DNA of 64,000 nucleotides, taken from Panacagrimonas sp. (GTDB lineage Bacteria; Pseudomonadota; Gammaproteobacteria; Nevskiales; Nevskiaceae). A program made the translations under genes and the position numbers. The notes under the pieces are model-generated. The model saw only the letters and a list, made by a program, of their open reading frames with translations. It was not told the origin of the DNA and ran no database searches. The stretch lies in assembly GCF_020697055.1 (NCBI RefSeq), contig NZ_JAJFBP010000005.1:84762-148761 (forward strand), read 5' to 3'. Below, one piece after another: positions 46,487 through 55,665 of the stretch (position 1 is the first letter of the stretch; each line of letters starts with the position of its first letter).

Positions 46487-48172
46487 TCAGCCCCACACGA
46501 CCTTGCGCCTGCGCGAAGCCCAGCCCTCGATCTCCGGCTCGTAGCGCTTCTCGATCACGTCGCGCTTGATCTTCATCGTGGGCGTGAGAAAGCCGTTCTC
46601 GATCGTCCACTGCTCCTTGACCACCGCCACGAAGTCGAGCACCTCGTGCGGCTCGAGTTCGGCGTTGACCTCGTCGAGCAGGTCCGCCAACTCGCGCTCG
46701 AGCGGACCGCGATCGGCCGCATTGGCCGATGCGGCCTGCGCTTCGGCCGACAGCATCATCAGCGCGAACGGCTGCGGGCGCCCCGCCCCGGCCACGCACA
46801 CCGCCTCGACTTTCGGGTGGCGCATCAGGCGGTTTTCGATCGGCGCCGGCGCGACGTACTTGCCCTTGCTGGTCTTGAACAGTTCCTTCACGCGACCGGT
46901 GATGCGCAGGCGGCCCTTTTCGTCGATCTCGCCGCGATCGCCGGTGTGCAGCCAGCCCTCGGCGTCGATCGCCTCCTGGGTGCGTTCCTCGTCGCGGTAG
47001 TAGCCCATCATGTTGCACGGGCTCTTCACCAGGATCTCGCCGTTGTCGGCGATACGGCAGTGCACCCCGGGCATCGGCTGTCCGACGGTGCCCACCTTCA
47101 CGCTGCCGGCGCGATTGGCGTGCGAGTACGCGAAGTTCTCGGACATGCCGTAGCCCTCGATCAGTTCGAGGCCGATCTCGCGATACCACTCGAGGATGTG
47201 CGGCGGCAGCGGCGCGGCGCCGGTCAGCGCGTAGCGCACGTAATCCAGTCCCAGCTCGTGCAGCAGCTTGCGCTTGACGATGCCGCCGACCACCGGCGTG
47301 CGGAACAGCACTTTCTGGCGCTTGAGCGGCAGCTTCTGCTGGATGCCGAGGTAGAACTTGGTCCACAGCCGCGGCACCGACAGGAACAGCGTCGGACGTG
47401 CGCGCCGCAGGTCATCGATGAACGTCGAGAGCGAGTCGGCGAAATAGACGCGGCAACCGCCGCGCAGCGACGGCGCTTCCACCACGGCACGCTCGGCGGC
47501 GTGCGCCAGCGGCAGGTAGGAAATCATCCGGTCCTCGGGCGTGGGCTCGACGATGCTGCGCGCGCCTTCTGCGCAACGCAGCATCGCGCCGAAGCTGATC
47601 ATCACGCCCTTGGGTTTGCCGGTGCTGCCGGAGGTGTAGACGATCGTCGCCAGCTCCTCGGGCTTGCGCCGGGCGGCCGATTTGGCCGGACGGGTCTTGG
47701 CGGTGACGTCGTCCCACCGGGGCACGCCGTCCAGGTCGCCGGCCAGCGGCAGCGCGATCAGCGGCAGGTCGCCGGGAATGCCCGAACGCACGGATTCCCA
47801 GTCCGCCTTCTCGAGCTTGCCGATGAACAGCAGCTTCACCTCGGCGTGATCGAGGATGTGGCGCGCGGTCTCGGCGTTGAGGGTCGGATACAGCGGCACC
47901 GTGACGTGGCCGGACATCCAGATCGCAAGATCGGCGATGAACCAGTGCGCACAGTTCTTGGACAGCAGGCCGATGCTGCTGCGCGGTGCGAGCTTCAGCG
48001 ACTTGAGATGCGCCGCCATTCGCCGCGCCTGGTCGCCGACCTCGGCCCAGGTGTAGTCGGTCAACTGGTGGCCGTTGGGCTGCGTCAGGTACACGCTCTG
48101 CGGCTGCGTGAGTTCCCAGTGGTGGAACCAGTCCAGCAGTGTCTGCTTGTGGGTATCGGTGCTCGTCGGCAT
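46487..48172 (-). CDS. Long-chain acyl-CoA synthetase-like AMP-binding enzyme
   Basis: 561 residues of the ANL superfamily, activating a carboxylic acid through an acyl-AMP. Motifs: P-loop VYTSGSTGKPKGVMISF, LIEGYGMSE, hinge TGDRGEIDEKGRLRITGR, and the C-terminal catalytic Lys region LTPTMKIKRDVIEKRY. The substrate is probably a medium or long fatty acid. It lies upstream of the PhaC-like gene on the same strand, separated by a 206-bp gap carrying a long inverted repeat, so co-transcription is uncertain. ATG 48172 begins MPTSTDTHKQ; the longer frame to 48538 is spurious. Confidence 0.92.
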   Translation of the reverse strand: MPTSTDTHKQTLLDWFHHWELTQPQSVYLTQPNGHQLTDYTWAEVGDQARRMAAHLKSLKLAPRSSIGLLSKNCAHWFIADLAIWMSGHVTVPLYPTLNAETARHILDHAEVKLLFIGKLEKADWESVRSGIPGDLPLIALPLAGDLDGVPRWDDVTAKTRPAKSAARRKPEELATIVYTSGSTGKPKGVMISFGAMLRCAEGARSIVEPTPEDRMISYLPLAHAAERAVVEAPSLRGGCRVYFADSLSTFIDDLRRARPTLFLSVPRLWTKFYLGIQQKLPLKRQKVLFRTPVVGGIVKRKLLHELGLDYVRYALTGAAPLPPHILEWYREIGLELIEGYGMSENFAYSHANRAGSVKVGTVGQPMPGVHCRIADNGEILVKSPCNMMGYYRDEERTQEAIDAEGWLHTGDRGEIDEKGRLRITGRVKELFKTSKGKYVAPAPIENRLMRHPKVEAVCVAGAGRPQPFALMMLSAEAQAASANAADRGPLERELADLLDEVNAELEPHEVLDFVAVVKEQWTIENGFLTPTMKIKRDVIEKRYEPEIEGWASRRRKVVWG

Positions 48173-48340
48173 CTCGTTGTAATCCCTTTCCGCCAAGGGA
48201 GCGATTCTTGCAGAACCGGCCGGCGCCGGACGTGGCCGCGCAGGCCGGGGCCGCGCGGCGCCCGCAACATGCGCCTTTCGGGTGATTCGGCGGCGAGGGT
48301 CCGGGGCGAAGATCGCGGCCCCCTTGGTTTCCCGACCCGC

Positions 48341-49267
48341 ATGAGCGCCTGGACCTTCGATCAGATTCCCGACCTGCAGGGCCGCCACGCCGTCGTCACC
48401 GGCGCCAACAGCGGCCTGGGCTACTGGACCGCGCTGCACCTGGCACGTCGCGGCGCCCACGTCGTGCTGGCCTGCCGCTCGCGCGCCCGGGCCGACGAGG
48501 CCGCCGAGCGCATCGTCACGGCCTCGGCCGGGGCGCACGTGGGCGTGATGGAGCTCGACGTCGCCGATCTGGATTCAGTGAAGGCCTTCGCCGCTCACTA
48601 CGCCGAGCAGCATCACCAGCTGCACGTGCTGTGCAACAACGCGGGCCTGGCGTTGCCGCCGCTGTCGCATACACGGCACGGCTTCGAGGCGCAGTTCGGC
48701 ACCAACTTCCTCGGTCACTTCGCGCTCACCGGGCACCTGCTGCCGATCCTGCGTGCCACGCCGGGCGCACGCGTGGTGCACACCGCGAGCATCGCGCACC
48801 GCTTCGGTCGCATCGATTTCGACGATCCGCACTTCCGATCGCGGCCCTACCGCGACATGGCCGCGTACGGCCAGAGCAAGCTTGCGAACCTGATGTTCGC
48901 CTTCGAGCTGCAGCGACGCCTCACCCGCGCCGGCATCGATGCGCTGAGCATCGCAGCGCATCCGGGTTACGCCGCCACCAACATCAGCGCCAGCAACAAG
49001 CTCGGCTCTACGCGCGTCGGCCAGGCGATGGTGCGACTCGGCGACCGCCTGCTCGGACAGACCGCCGAAGCCGGCGCCCGGCCGATCCTGCTGGCCGCGA
49101 CCTCGATGCAGGCCCGCGGCGGCGACTACTGGGGACCACGCGGGTTGATGGAAATGCGCGGGGCGCCCCGGCGCGTCGGCAGCACCCGCGCGGCGCGCGA
49201 CGAAGCCGCCGCAGCACGCCTGTGGACGATGGCGGAGAATCTCACCGACGTGCGCTACCTGAGCTGA
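48341..49267 (+). CDS. Short-chain dehydrogenase, retinol-dehydrogenase-like
   Basis: 308 residues. The cofactor motif is TGANSGLG, followed by a basic CRSRARA that favours NADP; the structural motif is NNAG and the catalytic YxxxK is in AAYGQSKLAN. The length and HTASIAHRFG resemble the group of retinol and WW-domain oxidoreductases acting on lipid alcohols or aldehydes. It lies 10 bp before the amidase gene, so the two are probably co-transcribed. Confidence 0.88.
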   Translation: MSAWTFDQIPDLQGRHAVVTGANSGLGYWTALHLARRGAHVVLACRSRARADEAAERIVTASAGAHVGVMELDVADLDSVKAFAAHYAEQHHQLHVLCNNAGLALPPLSHTRHGFEAQFGTNFLGHFALTGHLLPILRATPGARVVHTASIAHRFGRIDFDDPHFRSRPYRDMAAYGQSKLANLMFAFELQRRLTRAGIDALSIAAHPGYAATNISASNKLGSTRVGQAMVRLGDRLLGQTAEAGARPILLAATSMQARGGDYWGPRGLMEMRGAPRRVGSTRAARDEAAAARLWTMAENLTDVRYLS

Positions 49268-49277
49268 CGCGACCCCG

Positions 49278-50705
49278 ATGAACCCGCTGCTGGCCTCGGC
49301 CTCCGAGATGTCGCGCGCGCTGCGTGCGCGCGACGTCACGTCCCGCGCCCTGGTCGACGCCCACATCGCGCGCGTCGTGGCGGTCAACCGCCGGATCAAC
49401 GCCATGGTGCAGTTCCGCTTCGACGAGGCGCGACGCGAAGCCGACGCCGCCGACGAGCTGCTGCGCACCACGCTCGACCCTTCGCGCCTGCCGCCACTGC
49501 ACGGCGTGCCCTGCACGCTCAAGGAGAACTTCGCGTTCGAGGGCTTCCCGCAGGTCTCGGGCATGGTCTCGCGGCGCGCGGCGATCGCGCAGGCCGACGC
49601 GCCCACCGTGGCGCGGCTGCGCGCAGCCGGCGCCATCGTGCTCGGCTTCTCCAACACGCCCGAGCTGTGCATGTGGATGGAGACCCACAATCACGTCTAC
49701 GGCCGCACGTCGAATCCGTACGACGCCGGCCGGATCGCCGGCGGCTCCAGCGGCGGCGAAGGTGCGCTGATCGGCGCCGGTGCCTCGCCGTTCGGCCTGG
49801 GTGCGGATGTCGGGGGCTCCATCCGCTTTCCGGCGTTCTTCAACGGCGTGTTCGGGCACAAGCCCACGCCCGGCATCGTGCCCAACACCGGGCAGTACCC
49901 GGAACCCAAGGGCGCGATGAACCACAACTGCGTGACCGGTCCGATCGCGCGCCGCGCCGAGGACCTGTGGCCGCTGTTGCGGATCCTGTCAGGACCCGAC
50001 GGTGTCGATCCGCTCTGCACCGCTGGCGCGCTGCGGGGGGATCCCGCCGAGGTGAAGCTCGAACATCTGCGCATCGTCGCGATCCGCGACGACGGTCGTC
50101 GCCGCGTGGCCGCCGATCTCTCGGGCGCGCAGCTGCGCGCCGCCCACTTCCTGGGCGCGCGCTCGCGCGGCCTGAGCTGGATCCAGCCACGCGCCCTGCG
50201 CCATGCGTTCGACATCTGGGCCGCGCTGATGCAGCAGGCGGAACCGGAGCCGTTCGCCGTGCAGCTCGGCGACGGCCGGCGCATCAGCACGCTGCGCGAG
50301 CTCGGTCGATGGGCGATCCGTCGCACGCCGCACACGCTGCCCGCGCTGGTGCTGGCACTGCTCGAATCGCTGCCGGTGCCGCGCGCGCGCCATCTCGAAC
50401 TGGGCAAGGCGCTGCGCACCGAACTGCTATCGGTGCTCGGCGACGACGCGGTGCTGCTGTATCCGCCGTACACGCGCGTGGCGCCGCGCCACAACCTGCC
50501 GATGCTGACGCCGTTCGACTTCGCCTACTGCGGGCTGTTCAACGTGCTGGGCTTTCCGTCGACGCAGGTGCCGCTGGGGCTCAACGCGCGCGGCCTGCCG
50601 CTGGGCGTGCAGGTGATCGCCGCACCCGGTGGCGACGCGCGAACGATCGCGGTGGCCCAGGCGCTCGAGCGCGAGTTCGGCGGCTGGGTGATGCCGCCGC
50701 GCTGA
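49278..50705 (+). CDS. Amidase-signature hydrolase (FAAH-2-like)
   Basis: 475 residues with the Ser-cisSer-Lys triad: Lys in HGVPCTLKENFAF, cis-Ser in AGGSSGGEGALI, and the nucleophilic Ser in GADVGGSIRFPAFFNG. These enzymes hydrolyse amides, including fatty-acid amides. A link to lipid metabolism is suggested by its neighbours but is not proven. ATG 49278 follows the SDR stop by 10 bases. Confidence 0.9.
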   Translation: MNPLLASASEMSRALRARDVTSRALVDAHIARVVAVNRRINAMVQFRFDEARREADAADELLRTTLDPSRLPPLHGVPCTLKENFAFEGFPQVSGMVSRRAAIAQADAPTVARLRAAGAIVLGFSNTPELCMWMETHNHVYGRTSNPYDAGRIAGGSSGGEGALIGAGASPFGLGADVGGSIRFPAFFNGVFGHKPTPGIVPNTGQYPEPKGAMNHNCVTGPIARRAEDLWPLLRILSGPDGVDPLCTAGALRGDPAEVKLEHLRIVAIRDDGRRRVAADLSGAQLRAAHFLGARSRGLSWIQPRALRHAFDIWAALMQQAEPEPFAVQLGDGRRISTLRELGRWAIRRTPHTLPALVLALLESLPVPRARHLELGKALRTELLSVLGDDAVLLYPPYTRVAPRHNLPMLTPFDFAYCGLFNVLGFPSTQVPLGLNARGLPLGVQVIAAPGGDARTIAVAQALEREFGGWVMPPR

Positions 50706-50729
50706 GCATCGGCAGATCCCGAGTCCCGC

Positions 50730-51158
50730 CTACTCCGCGAAATTTCGATACACCCCGTTCGCTCGGGCCACGAGCGCGCCATCGGCGCTGATCAACGCCT
50801 GCGTGAAGATCAGCGTTCGCGTGCGCTTGAGCAGCTGCACGGTGGCTTCGACCCAGGCATCGAGCTTGGTCGATCCCATGTAATCGACCGACAGCGACAC
50901 GGTCGGGCAATGCACGACCGGCCAGCCGTTGACCTGCTCGACCACCGCCACGATCTGCTTGTCGGCGAACGTCGAGATCGCGCCACCGTGCACGCTGCCG
51001 AACGGATTCAGGTGGCGTTCCTGCACGCGGAATCCGATGCGGTGACCGACCGGATCGAAGAACACCGGGCCGAACACGCCGCTGAATCCTCCCTTGGGCT
51101 GGATCAGGGCAAAGCCGGATGGCGCACGCGCGGCGTCGGGATCGTCGGAGGGGGTCAT
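50730..51158 (-). CDS. PaaI-family hot-dog thioesterase
   Basis: A 142-residue single hot-dog domain. The catalytic region is HLNPFGSVHGGAISTFADK, the HGG-type motif of PaaI/4HBT thioesterases, and later strands are VVHCPTVSLSVDYMGSTK and DAWVEATVQLLKRTRTLIFT. It probably hydrolyses acyl- or aryl-CoA. The start is uncertain: ATG 51158 or ATG 51194, neither with a clear ribosome site. Confidence 0.82.
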   Translation of the reverse strand: MTPSDDPDAARAPSGFALIQPKGGFSGVFGPVFFDPVGHRIGFRVQERHLNPFGSVHGGAISTFADKQIVAVVEQVNGWPVVHCPTVSLSVDYMGSTKLDAWVEATVQLLKRTRTLIFTQALISADGALVARANGVYRNFAE

Positions 51159-51252
51159 CGAAGGATCGGGTTCACGCAGGGCGAAAGCCGCCATTGTTGC
51201 CGACGCGGCCGGTGGACGTCCCCGGGCGCCTCGGCCGATCGGCCCGAGCCCA

Positions 51253-52164
51253 TCACGCCGTGCGCCCCGTTTCCCGGACATGCGCGAGTCGTTCGGCCAG
51301 AAAATCGACGATCGCCCGCACTTTCGGCTGCAGGTGTCGCCGCGCCGGGTAGACCGCCCAGATCGCGAGTTGCGGTGATTCGCAGCGCGGCAGCACTTCG
51401 ACCAGACGGCCGTCGGCCAATTCCGCTTCGATGAAGAAAAGGGGGAACTGGCGCAGGCCCAGGCCGTCAATCGCCGCTTGCTTGAGCGCGTGGTCGTTGT
51501 TGGTCCGCAGCGGCCCGCGCACGTTCACCGCGATCCAGCGGCCCTTGGGCGGGCGCAGTTTCCACTCGTGCGGAGCGCGATCCAGGCCGTAGATCAGGCA
51601 GTCGTGGTCCCGAAGTTCCGCTGGGGTCTTCGGCGTGCCGCGGCGCTTCAGGTAGGCCGGCGACGCGCACACCAGCTGCGGACAGGGCGCGAGCTTGCGC
51701 GCCACGAGGCTCGAGTCGCCGAGCTGCGAGATCCGGATCGCCACGTCGAACCGTTCGCGCACCAGATCGACGTGGCGGTCGCTGAACTCGATGTCGAGAC
51801 TGACCTCGGGATGCGCGGCGCGAAACGGTGCGATCAGCGGCGCGATCCGCGTCGTGCCCAGATAGACCGGCGCACTGATGCGCAGCACGCCGCGCGGAGC
51901 GCCGGACAGCGAGGCGACCTCGCGGGTGGCGTCGTCGATCTCTTCGAGCGCGGCCGCGCTGCGCCGGTAGAACGCCTCGCCGGCTTCCGTCAGCGTCAGG
52001 CGGCGGGTCGTGCGCTGCAGCAGGCGCGCGCCGAGCGCGTCCTCGAGCCTGCCGACGTACTTGCTGACGGCCGCCTTGGAGATTTCGAGCGCGTCTGCCG
52101 CCGCGGTAAAGCTGCCGAGCTCGACGACGCGTACAAACACCGGGATGTCCGGGAGCGAGGACAT
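51253..52164 (-). CDS. LysR-family transcriptional regulator
   Basis: A 303-residue LTTR. The N-terminal winged helix is FVRVVELGSFTAAADALEIS through LTLTEAGEAFY, and the effector domain starts at GVLRISAPVYLG. It is divergent from a rhodanese-DoxX pair, the usual layout for control of the neighbouring genes, with a GATTA-N5-TAATC dyad 10 bp upstream of its start. Confidence 0.9.
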   Translation of the reverse strand: MSSLPDIPVFVRVVELGSFTAAADALEISKAAVSKYVGRLEDALGARLLQRTTRRLTLTEAGEAFYRRSAAALEEIDDATREVASLSGAPRGVLRISAPVYLGTTRIAPLIAPFRAAHPEVSLDIEFSDRHVDLVRERFDVAIRISQLGDSSLVARKLAPCPQLVCASPAYLKRRGTPKTPAELRDHDCLIYGLDRAPHEWKLRPPKGRWIAVNVRGPLRTNNDHALKQAAIDGLGLRQFPLFFIEAELADGRLVEVLPRCESPQLAIWAVYPARRHLQPKVRAIVDFLAERLAHVRETGRTA

Positions 52165-52174
52165 GACGAATTCT

Positions 52175-52189
52175 GATTAGGCCGTAATC
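52175..52189. promoter_or_regulatory. LysR-type T-N11-A dyad
   Basis: GATTAGGCCGTAATC is a perfect 15-bp interrupted palindrome within the 135-bp divergent region between the lysR and rhodanese genes. It matches the general LTTR box. An A/T-rich stretch (GATGATTATCAAATC, 52212-52226) follows toward the rhodanese gene and may hold its -10 box. Confidence 0.55.
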
Positions 52190-52299
52190 GTGAACAATTT
52201 TGCCATGCCATCGATGATTATCAAATCGGATCCGGGGCGGATCATCTGCTCCGTCGGGCCACCCGCCCGGCAGTAAACCCACCCACACAGGAGCACCGC

Positions 52300-52683
52300 A
52301 TGAACCCGCAATACGATCTGGCTGCCGCCCAGGCCCATTTCCGCGCCCGCATCGCCTACACCACCGGCGTCCACGAACTCGAGGGCATGATCCAGGCAAA
52401 CCGGGACGCGATCATCGTCGTCGACCTGCGCTTGCAGAGCGATTACGCACGCGGCCACGTGCCGGGCGCCGTGAACCTGCCCAAGGGCAAGTGGCACACG
52501 GCCAAGGGACTCAGGCGCGGCGCCACGCACTACCTGTATTGCTACGACCAGACCTGCCACTTGGCAGCGGAGGCCGCGATAGAGCTGACGGCGCAGGGTT
52601 TTCACGTCGTCGAGGTCGAAGGCGGTTGGGCCGGCTGGGAAGCCAAGGGCTTTCGCGCCGAACCCGAACTCGCGGCCGCCTGA
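52300..52683 (+). CDS. Rhodanese-like sulfurtransferase domain protein
   Basis: A 127-residue single-domain rhodanese. VVDLRLQSDYARGHVPGAVN is the family's CH2A/B-type segment, and the active-site Cys is C81 in YLYCYDQTCHLAAEAA. The loop C81-YDQT-C86-H is unusual: it has a second Cys and lacks the typical Arg. The C-terminal GFHVVEVEGGWAGWEAKG is standard. It likely moves sulfane sulfur or acts in redox sensing. A DoxX gene follows after 12 bp, with AGAGGAGA as its ribosome site. Confidence 0.85.
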   Translation: MNPQYDLAAAQAHFRARIAYTTGVHELEGMIQANRDAIIVVDLRLQSDYARGHVPGAVNLPKGKWHTAKGLRRGATHYLYCYDQTCHLAAEAAIELTAQGFHVVEVEGGWAGWEAKGFRAEPELAAA

Positions 52684-52695
52684 GAGGAGAATTCG

Positions 52696-53139
52696 ATGAA
52701 AACTTTCGATCGGGATCCGCGCGTCGCCGTCGGCATCGCGCTGCTGCGCGTCAGCCTCGGCGCGATGTTCATCGCCCACAGCGTGGTGCTGAAGCTGTTC
52801 ACCTACACGCTGCCCGGAACCGCCGCCTTCTTCGCTTCGGTCGGACTGCCGCCGGCGCTGGCCTACGCGGTGTTCGCGATGGAAGCCATTGGCGGTCTGC
52901 TGCTGCTGCTCGGCATCGGTACCCGCACCGTGGCGCTCGCGCTGGCGCCCATCCTGGCGGGAGCCTTGTGGGTGCACAGCGGCAACGGCTGGGTCTTCAC
53001 CAGCACCAACGGCGGATGGGAGTACCCGTTGTACCTGCTCGTGTTGTGCGTCGCGCAGGCCCTGCTCGGCAGCGGGGCGTTCGCGGGGAGCCCGGGGCCG
53101 GCGGCGGACACCGCCCGCGCGACGCGCGCGCTGGCCTGA
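52696..53139 (+). CDS. DoxX-family membrane protein
   Basis: A 147-residue membrane protein with four predicted helices; ALLRVSLGAMFIAHSVVLKL is the DoxX N-terminal signature. DoxX proteins occur beside sulfur-transfer and redox enzymes, and in archaea as part of thiosulfate:quinone oxidoreductase. Co-transcription with the rhodanese suggests a small sulfur/thiol-redox module controlled by the divergent LysR regulator. Confidence 0.85.
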   Translation: MKTFDRDPRVAVGIALLRVSLGAMFIAHSVVLKLFTYTLPGTAAFFASVGLPPALAYAVFAMEAIGGLLLLLGIGTRTVALALAPILAGALWVHSGNGWVFTSTNGGWEYPLYLLVLCVAQALLGSGAFAGSPGPAADTARATRALA

Positions 53140-53232
53140 GGTCTCGCAACAGTCGGTCGATGCAACGGACCCGCGTCGGATGGCGCGGGCCCGGCTGCTG
53201 GATGGCGACGAGAAAGACCGGCGATCGTCCGG

Positions 53233-53679
53233 TCAGGTGCGGCTGACATGCGATGCCGCGTGATCGTGATGGACGGCGCGATGGCGCAGCCGCCATCCCT
53301 GCGTCGTCTTGACGTGTTCGTCGTGGTAGACGCCCGTGAGAATCAGCCTGGGCGCCGCGTCCTCGACCACGTGATGCGTCACCAGCACCATCGTGCGCGT
53401 GCGGGCCGAAGTTGCGGTCAGCGCATCGAACACGATGTTGGTCTGGAAATGGCGGCTGACGAACTTGCCCTTTCGACGCCCCAGCCGCTCGGCCGCCCAC
53501 GCACGGATCTTCGCGTGGCCCCGCAGGCTGACCTCGGGCTGGTTCGCGCCCGACGGAAAGAATTCCCACAGGGCGTCATCCGTGAAAACGGTCAGGAAGC
53601 GGTCCACGTCCTGCCCGTCCCAGTGGTACGAGTACGCGTAGATGTTCTCGGTTATCGCGAGGCGCTCTTCGGTCGACAT
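53233..53679 (-). CDS. SnoaL/NTF2-like protein
   Basis: A 148-residue alpha+beta-cone protein. ENIYAYSYHWDGQDVDRFLT and the following DDALWEFFPSG are characteristic of SnoaL_4/ring-hydroxylating-dioxygenase-beta-like folds, with a His-rich C-terminus (VHHDHAASH). Such proteins may be isomerases, hydratases or binding proteins. AGGAG precedes ATG 53679. A truncated gene lies immediately upstream on the same strand. Confidence 0.78.
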   Translation of the reverse strand: MSTEERLAITENIYAYSYHWDGQDVDRFLTVFTDDALWEFFPSGANQPEVSLRGHAKIRAWAAERLGRRKGKFVSRHFQTNIVFDALTATSARTRTMVLVTHHVVEDAAPRLILTGVYHDEHVKTTQGWRLRHRAVHHDHAASHVSRT

Positions 53680-53723
53680 GTGGTGACTCCTGCAGTCCTG
53701 CGGCGCCCGGTCGAACCTTCGTT

Positions 53724-53938
53724 CTACAGCGGAAGGTCGTCGAGCGCATGGTTGTCGGCGGCCTGCTCGGCCGCGCTGGTGATCATGTGCATGAATAGCC
53801 GATCTCCGCGATCGCTGCGCTCGACGATGCACGGGCCCACGATCGCCACCGCCAGCTGCGCCATGCTGTAGTGCGCGTAGTCGCGCAGCAGCCGATCGAA
53901 CGGATAGTCCTCGATGGCCAGGCGCGACAGCCGCAGGC
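53724..53938 (-). pseudogene. C-terminal remnant of an unidentified gene
   Basis: About 70 codons remain open on the minus strand, reading LAIEDYPFDRLLRDYAHYSM through SAAEQAADNHALDDLPL and ending at the stop 53724-53726. There is no start or N-terminus: the frame is cut at about 53938, where plus-strand RND-pump sequence begins. I do not recognise the parent protein. Confidence 0.5.
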
Positions 53939-55147
53939 CAGCTCGGCGCGCAGCCGCAGGACGACGGCGCCGCCTTCCAGGTCTCGATCAACACCAAGGG
54001 CCGCCTGACCAGCGAGGACCACTTCCGTAACATCGTCGTCAAGACCGGCGCTCGCATGGCTGGGCTTCACGGGGCACGGACCAAGCGGGCGACAACGGAT
54101 TCTCCAACAGTTCGAGCTCGGGCATCGTGTTCGTGACGCTCGAGCCGTTCGACCAGCGTCGCGATCCGAACCTGTCCGCCCAGTCGATCGCCGACCCGCT
54201 GCAGGCGAAGTTCGGCGACACACGAAGCGTTCGTCGCCGTGTTTCCGCCGCTGCCCGTGATGGGACTGGGCACCATCGGCGGCTTTCGCCTGCAGATCCA
54301 GGACCGCGCGGGCCTGGGCTTCGAGGAGCTGTTCCGGCAGACGCAGGGCCTGATCGCCAAGGGACGCCAGGCGCCCGAGCTGTCGGGCCTGTTCTCCGGC
54401 TACGAGGTCAGCGTGCCGCAGGTCGACGCGGACGTGGATCGCGAGAAGGCCGAATTACAGGGCGTTCCCGTGCAGGACGTGATCGACACGCTGCAGATCT
54501 ACCTGGGTTCGCTGTACGTCAACGACTTCAACCTGTTCGGCCGCACCTACCAGGTCAACGCGCAGGCCGATCGCGCCTTCCGCATGCAGCCCGAGGACAT
54601 CCTCCAGCTGAAGACCCGCAACGCGACGGGCGACATGATCCCGCTCGGCGCCTTCGTCAACACCGCGGTGCTGGTGTTTCCGCTGGTCGTGCTGCTGGTG
54701 TTCCTGGTGCTGGCGGTACAGTACGAAAGCCTGCGCCTGCCGCTGGCCGTGATCCTGATCATGCCGATGGTGCTGCTGTCCGCGCTGATCGGCGTGCACG
54801 TGACCGGCGGTGACAACAACATCTTCACGCAGATCGGCCTGATCGTGCTGGTGGGGCTGGCCAGCAAGAACGCGATCCTGATCGTCGAGTTCGCGGCCGA
54901 GCGCCAGCGACTGGGCGATCGCCCGCTGCGCGCGGTGCTCACCGCCGCGCGCTTGCGACTGCGACCGATCCTGATGACGTCGCTGGCCTTCATCATGGGC
55001 GTGGTGCCGCTGGTCCTGGCCAGCGGCGCGGGCGCCGAGATGCGCCACGCGACGGGCGTCGCCGTGTTCGCGGGAATGATCGGCCTGACGATCTTCGGCC
55101 TGCTGCTGACGCCGCTGTTCTTCCTGATCCTACGTCGCTCGAAAGCG
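53939..55147 (+). pseudogene. Decayed RND multidrug efflux transporter (AcrB/MexF-like)
   Basis: Three separated blocks of an RND pump lie in different frames. Block 1 (53939-54048) matches the porter-domain segment before AcrB residue 240 (AFQVSINTKGRLTSEDHFRN). Block 2 (about 54085-54222) matches the segment around residue 560-600 (GIVFVTLEPFDQR), after a loss of some 300 codons. Block 3 (from about 54222, other frame) runs from EAFVAVFPPLPVMGLGTIGG to the last helices. In it about 75 codons are missing between MIPLGAFVNTA and the LVVLLVFLVLAVQYES helix. The first half of the gene is absent, so no functional pump can be made. Confidence 0.85.
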
Positions 55148-55225
55148 TCTGCCGGCCGGGCGCGCAGGCATCGCCGGACCTCTCGCCCACCGGAACTCAC
55201 GGCCATGCGTAAGCGAGCGCTGATT

Positions 55226-55490
55226 TGCCATCTGATGGCGCCAATTACCGCACGCCGGACGTGGCCTCCACGCTGGGGGTTCCGGCGCAGTTCGCACATG
55301 GCGACGATCCGGGCGTGGCGACCGATCCCGTTCTGACGCGCTTCTGGACGGCGTTCGACGATCCGGTTCTGGCGCAACTGGTCGAGGACGGCCTGACGCA
55401 CAGCCGCGATCTTGCGCAGGCGCGCGCGCGGCTGCGCGAGTCACGCGCGGCGCTTCGCCTGAAGGGTTTCGATCGCATGCCCACGGTGAG
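55226..55490 (+). pseudogene. N-terminal remnant of a NodT/OprM-family outer-membrane factor
   Basis: The frame reading NYRTPDVASTLGVPAQFAHG, then FWTAFDDPVLAQLVEDGLTH and ARARLRESRAALRL, matches the start of the mature OprM/NodT channel that partners RND pumps. The signal peptide and lipobox are damaged (MRKRALICHLMA is in another frame), and homology stops at about 55490, leaving some 85 of about 480 residues. The same frame stays open into the next gene, so the two could be miscalled as one 564-residue protein. Confidence 0.8.
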
Positions 55491-55665
55491 TGGGAGACGG
55501 CGGCGCCGCAGATCTAGTGCACGGCCCGGGAACGACGTCATGCTCCATCGCGTGACGTATCTTCCCAAGACGGTCCGCCGACGGCTTGTGACCATCGGCG
55601 ACTCTGGCGATCACGGCCGCCGTGATCGCAACGGCAGCGGACCCCGCCACGATGGAGACAGACTC

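Noticed and set aside
53700..55490. Mobile element as cause of the gene debris
   Set aside because: No transposase, terminal inverted repeat or target duplication could be found at the edges; plain deletion explains it as well.
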